Below are positions 13,904-16,463 of a stretch of DNA of 16,463 nucleotides, piece after piece. How positions within the stretch are numbered: the first letter of the stretch is position 1; each line of letters begins with the position of its first letter. Position numbers and translations under genes: made by a program. Source of the stretch: JBCBTJ01 sp964597685 (GTDB lineage Bacteria; Pseudomonadota; Alphaproteobacteria; Caulobacterales; Hyphomonadaceae); assembly GCA_964597685.1 (NCBI GenBank), contig CAZQZC010000053.1:1-16463 (forward strand). The letters run 5' to 3'. The notes below the pieces were generated by a model. It ran no database searches. It worked only from the letters and a program-made list of their open reading frames with translations, and was not told the origin of the DNA.

Positions 13904-14578
13904 ATGAAGACCGCCATCATTGTTTTTCCGGGCTCCAATTGCGACCGCGACGCCCAGGTTGCACTGCGTCAATCGACAGGCGTGGAACCGGCGATGGTCT
14001 GGCACAAGGACCGTGAACTCCCGGCCGGAACGGATCTGGTCATGGCGCCCGGCGGTTTTTCCTATGGGGATTACCTCCGGTGCGGGGCGATTGCGGCGAA
14101 CTCTCCGATCATCGAGGCGTTGCAAGCGCATGCGGCGCGCGGCGGCTATGTTCTTGGCGTTTGCAACGGGTTTCAGATCCTCTGCGAAACCGGGCTTCTT
14201 CCCGGCGCGCTGATCCGCAACGCGTCTCTGAATTTCGTGTGTCGGCCCCAGGCGCTGCGGGTCGAGACATTCGAGACAGCGTTCACCGCGGCCTATTCCG
14301 ACAGCGCCGACCCCGTCATCCCAATCGCTCACCACGACGGAAACTACATCGCAGACGACACGACGCTCGACCGCCTCGACGGCGAGGCCCGTGTTGCGTT
14401 TCGATACATCGGCAACCCTAACGGTTCGGCGCGGGACATCGCCGGCGTTCTCTCAGACAACCGCCGCGTGCTCGGACTGATGCCTCACCCCGAGCGCGCC
14501 ATTGGCGGTCACGAGGGGGGGCGAGACGGCCTGAGCGTATTTAGGAGCCTCACAGAAGCCATTTCACTCGCGAACTAA
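13904..14578 (+). CDS. purQ: Phosphoribosylformylglycinamidine synthase, glutaminase subunit PurQ
   Basis: PurQ supplies ammonia from glutamine to PurL for FGAM synthesis. The 224-residue protein is a class I (triad) glutamine amidotransferase: nucleophile Cys87 in GYVLGVCNGFQIL, and His195/Glu197 in GLMPHPERA. Other family stretches are VFPGSNCDRDAQVAL, APGGFSYGDYLRCGAIA and HHDGNYIADD. Length is normal (about 220-230). AGGCGG lies 4 bases before the ATG. In many alphaproteobacteria purL comes next; here the following gene is an unrelated RTX protein, so purL must be elsewhere. Confidence 0.97.
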   Translation: MKTAIIVFPGSNCDRDAQVALRQSTGVEPAMVWHKDRELPAGTDLVMAPGGFSYGDYLRCGAIAANSPIIEALQAHAARGGYVLGVCNGFQILCETGLLPGALIRNASLNFVCRPQALRVETFETAFTAAYSDSADPVIPIAHHDGNYIADDTTLDRLDGEARVAFRYIGNPNGSARDIAGVLSDNRRVLGLMPHPERAIGGHEGGRDGLSVFRSLTEAISLAN

Positions 14579-14719
14579 CCGCTCCTTTTTGCTTCGCTAT
14601 TCGCTTGCTTGGTGAATCAGCAGTTGAACGGCGCCTCGATTATTGCGCGGCGGCATAAAGGATGCGTACCTCGCGTCAAAGGCCGAAACGAACGGCTACT
14701 GACGATTTTGGAGTGGTAG

Positions 14720-16463
14720 ATGGCGGTATTGGTGGGCGGTGGAACCGTAACGGGCGTCGCGCAAGATGACGCAACTCTTGCGCTTGACGGCGTGTTGCAG
14801 CTCGAGACGGTGACAATCGGGGGGCGGACGTTTGTCTACGTCGCAAGTATGAACGACGACGGCGTCCAGATCTTCGAACTCGGCGCGGACGGGCTGTTGA
14901 CGTCAATCGGTCAGACGCTCGACGATTCGATCCTTAATCTGAACAATCCGCTCGGGCTTGTCGCAACCAATGTCGGCGGCGTGGACTTTCTGGTCGCCGG
15001 TGGGATAGACGACGATGGTTTGAGCGTATTCAGCATCGCGGCCGACGGCACGCTGACGAACACGGACAATATCGGCGGCGGATCGGGCGCTGTTCCTTCC
15101 CTCGGAGGCTTGGGCGGGCTGTCGACCCTCGACATCGACGGCTCCACCTTTGTGTTCGCAGCCGGACAATTCGCAGACGCTGTGTCCGTGTTCCAGCTTA
15201 ACGCGCTTGGCGAGATCGCCTTTGTCGACAGCGTCGACGACACGACGCCTGATGTCGGCCTGGACGGGGTGATCGACGTTGAAGCGGTCGCAACCCCCGA
15301 CGGGAATTTTCTCTATGCGGTTGGTGCGGAAGGCGGCGTAACGACGTTCGCAGTGTCGGACACGGGCGACCTCACGCTCGTCGACTTTCTAGAGGATACG
15401 AGCGACACGTTATTGGCCAAAGCGACGGACATTCACGCCTTTGAGCTCAACGGGCAGTCGCTGATTTCCGTGACCTCAGGCTCAGAAAACGGCGCCACGG
15501 TCTTCTCGATAAACGCCGATGGAACGCTGACGGAGGAGTCGCGCCTGGGCGGCGTGGCGGATCTCGCCGGAGCCAATCGGATCGACTCATTCGAAATCGG
15601 CGGCGAGACATTTCTCGCTGTCGGGACTGACGGCGCCAACAATGTCAACATTCTCCACGTGGCGGACGATTTCACGCTCAGCCAAACGCTCGAGATTGGC
15701 TTGGACGACGATCCAGGCACAACACGCGTCTTCGGGGTCGCCGTCGAGATTGTCGACGATGCGCCGGTGCTGATTGTCGGATCCTTGACGGACGACGCTG
15801 TGTTCACCTTCGATCTCGGCGGCGGAGCCGACGGCCTCGTCGGATCCGTGGGCGACGATGTCATTTTCGGCTTCAATGGCGACGACGGCCTGCTGGGCCT
15901 TGCCGGAAACGACCGTTTGATTGGCGGCGCCGGTTCGGACTTGATCGGCGGCGGCGAAGGCGACGACGTCCTCATCGGCGGCGCAGGCGCGGATGTCCTG
16001 GACGGGGGTGCAGGCGTCGACCTTGTCGACTACAGCGCGTCCGATGCTGGATTGACGGTAAGGTTCACCTCTGGCCGGGCGGCCGAAGGCGGCGACGCTG
16101 AAGGCGACTTCCTGATTGGCGTGGAGAATTTGATCGGCACGGCGTTCGCGGACCTTGTCGTCGGCGCGGACAACGCCAACGCCCTTTCAGGCGGTGATGG
16201 CGATGACGTCCTCGTCGGGCTCGGCGGCGACGACGTTCTGACGGGCGGCGACGGCGCCGACCGCTTGATCGGCGGGGAAGACAACGACACCCTGGACGGC
16301 GGCGAAGGCGACGATCGCCTGGTGGGCAACACCGGCGACGATATCCTGACCGGCGGCGCAGGCGCAGACCAGCTCATCGGAGGCGGCGGCGTCGACACGC
16401 TCGACGGCGGCGCCGGGGCGGACTTCTTCCGCGGCGGCGGTGCGAACGATACATTGAATGGCG
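14720..16463 (+). CDS. Beta-propeller RTX calcium-binding protein, partial
   Basis: This large, probably type I-secreted protein is open to the window end (581 codons visible, C terminus missing). The start ATG is preceded by GGAG 7 bases upstream and begins MAVLVGGGTVTGVAQDD with no signal peptide, as expected for type I export. Residues about 20-372 contain seven copies of a blade-like unit (V-x-x-F-x-[IL]-x-x-x-G-x-L-T) at residues about 49, 101, 155, 207, 259, 309 and 360, for example LSVFSIAADGTLT and ATVFSINADGTLT. The spacing is about 52, which predicts a seven-bladed propeller like lactonase/YncE-type proteins. From about 373 come glycine/aspartate RTX nonapeptides (GGAGADVLDGGAGVDLVDYS, then GGDGDDVLVGLGGDDVLTGG), split by a DYSASDAGLTVRF spacer. 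RTX units bind calcium and assist folding outside the cell. The cargo activity is unknown. The 141-base gap after purQ shows no clear terminator. Confidence 0.92.
   Translation, partial: MAVLVGGGTVTGVAQDDATLALDGVLQLETVTIGGRTFVYVASMNDDGVQIFELGADGLLTSIGQTLDDSILNLNNPLGLVATNVGGVDFLVAGGIDDDGLSVFSIAADGTLTNTDNIGGGSGAVPSLGGLGGLSTLDIDGSTFVFAAGQFADAVSVFQLNALGEIAFVDSVDDTTPDVGLDGVIDVEAVATPDGNFLYAVGAEGGVTTFAVSDTGDLTLVDFLEDTSDTLLAKATDIHAFELNGQSLISVTSGSENGATVFSINADGTLTEESRLGGVADLAGANRIDSFEIGGETFLAVGTDGANNVNILHVADDFTLSQTLEIGLDDDPGTTRVFGVAVEIVDDAPVLIVGSLTDDAVFTFDLGGGADGLVGSVGDDVIFGFNGDDGLLGLAGNDRLIGGAGSDLIGGGEGDDVLIGGAGADVLDGGAGVDLVDYSASDAGLTVRFTSGRAAEGGDAEGDFLIGVENLIGTAFADLVVGADNANALSGGDGDDVLVGLGGDDVLTGGDGADRLIGGEDNDTLDGGEGDDRLVGNTGDDILTGGAGADQLIGGGGVDTLDGGAGADFFRGGGANDTLNG

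Noticed and set aside
15433..16398. Two Ser/Pro-rich minus-strand frames opposite the RTX gene.
   Set aside because: They are the mirror of Gly/Asp-rich repeat coding and have no independent support.
15840..16463. Short repeated GC-rich units that could suggest a DNA repeat array or CRISPR.
   Set aside because: The units are imperfect nine-codon RTX repeats in one open frame, with no conserved repeat and unique spacer pattern.

Overview
This is a GC-rich bacterial chromosomal window, most likely from an alphaproteobacterium of the Hyphomonadales/Caulobacterales/Parvularculales type. That placement is an inference. It rests on the split glycine decarboxylase (GcvPA), an ATP-synthase zeta-subunit (DUF1476) gene divergent from purC, the alphaproteobacterial-looking PurB, PurC and ArgS sequences, and RTX proteins. 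No rRNA, tRNA, insertion sequence, CRISPR array or prophage is visible. Coding density is very high, and no gene-free stretch exceeds 300 bases.

Left part (1-3250, minus strand): a glycine-cleavage operon behind a tandem glycine riboswitch. The order of transcription is riboswitch, gcvT, gcvH, a PaiB-like FMN-binding protein, a 34-residue single-membrane-span microprotein, then gcvPA, which runs off the window. The PaiB-like gene and the microprotein are chained by start/stop overlaps (ATGA, then TGATG). The two non-canonical genes are therefore under glycine control and translationally coupled to gcvPA.

Middle-left (3277-8068, minus strand): a probable three-gene operon. It encodes an uncharacterised lipoprotein, arginyl-tRNA synthetase, and a large lipoprotein GH13 (pullulanase-like) glycosidase that probably acts on alpha-glucans in the envelope.

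Middle-right (8176-11536, plus strand): ispH (isoprenoid biosynthesis), purB, and two consecutive envelope thioredoxin-fold proteins. The first is translationally coupled to purB and the second is a lipoprotein with its own palindrome-bearing promoter region. Both keep a WCxxC motif but lack the usual cis-proline. PurB has Asn instead of the signature Lys at position 268.

Right part (11541-14578): a zeta-subunit gene on the minus strand, divergent from a purine cluster of purC, purS and purQ. The cluster is interrupted by a truncated methyltransferase (between purC and purS) and by a secreted Arg/Asp-rich heptad-repeat protein (between purS and purQ). purL, the usual partner of purS and purQ, does not follow purQ. 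From 14720 to the window end there is instead a large secreted protein made of a seven-repeat beta-propeller and RTX calcium-binding repeats.

No wholly new multigene system is evident. The most unusual items are the coupled microprotein in the glycine operon, the PurB Lys/Asn exchange, the cis-Pro-less thioredoxin pair, and the small accessory genes inside the purine cluster.
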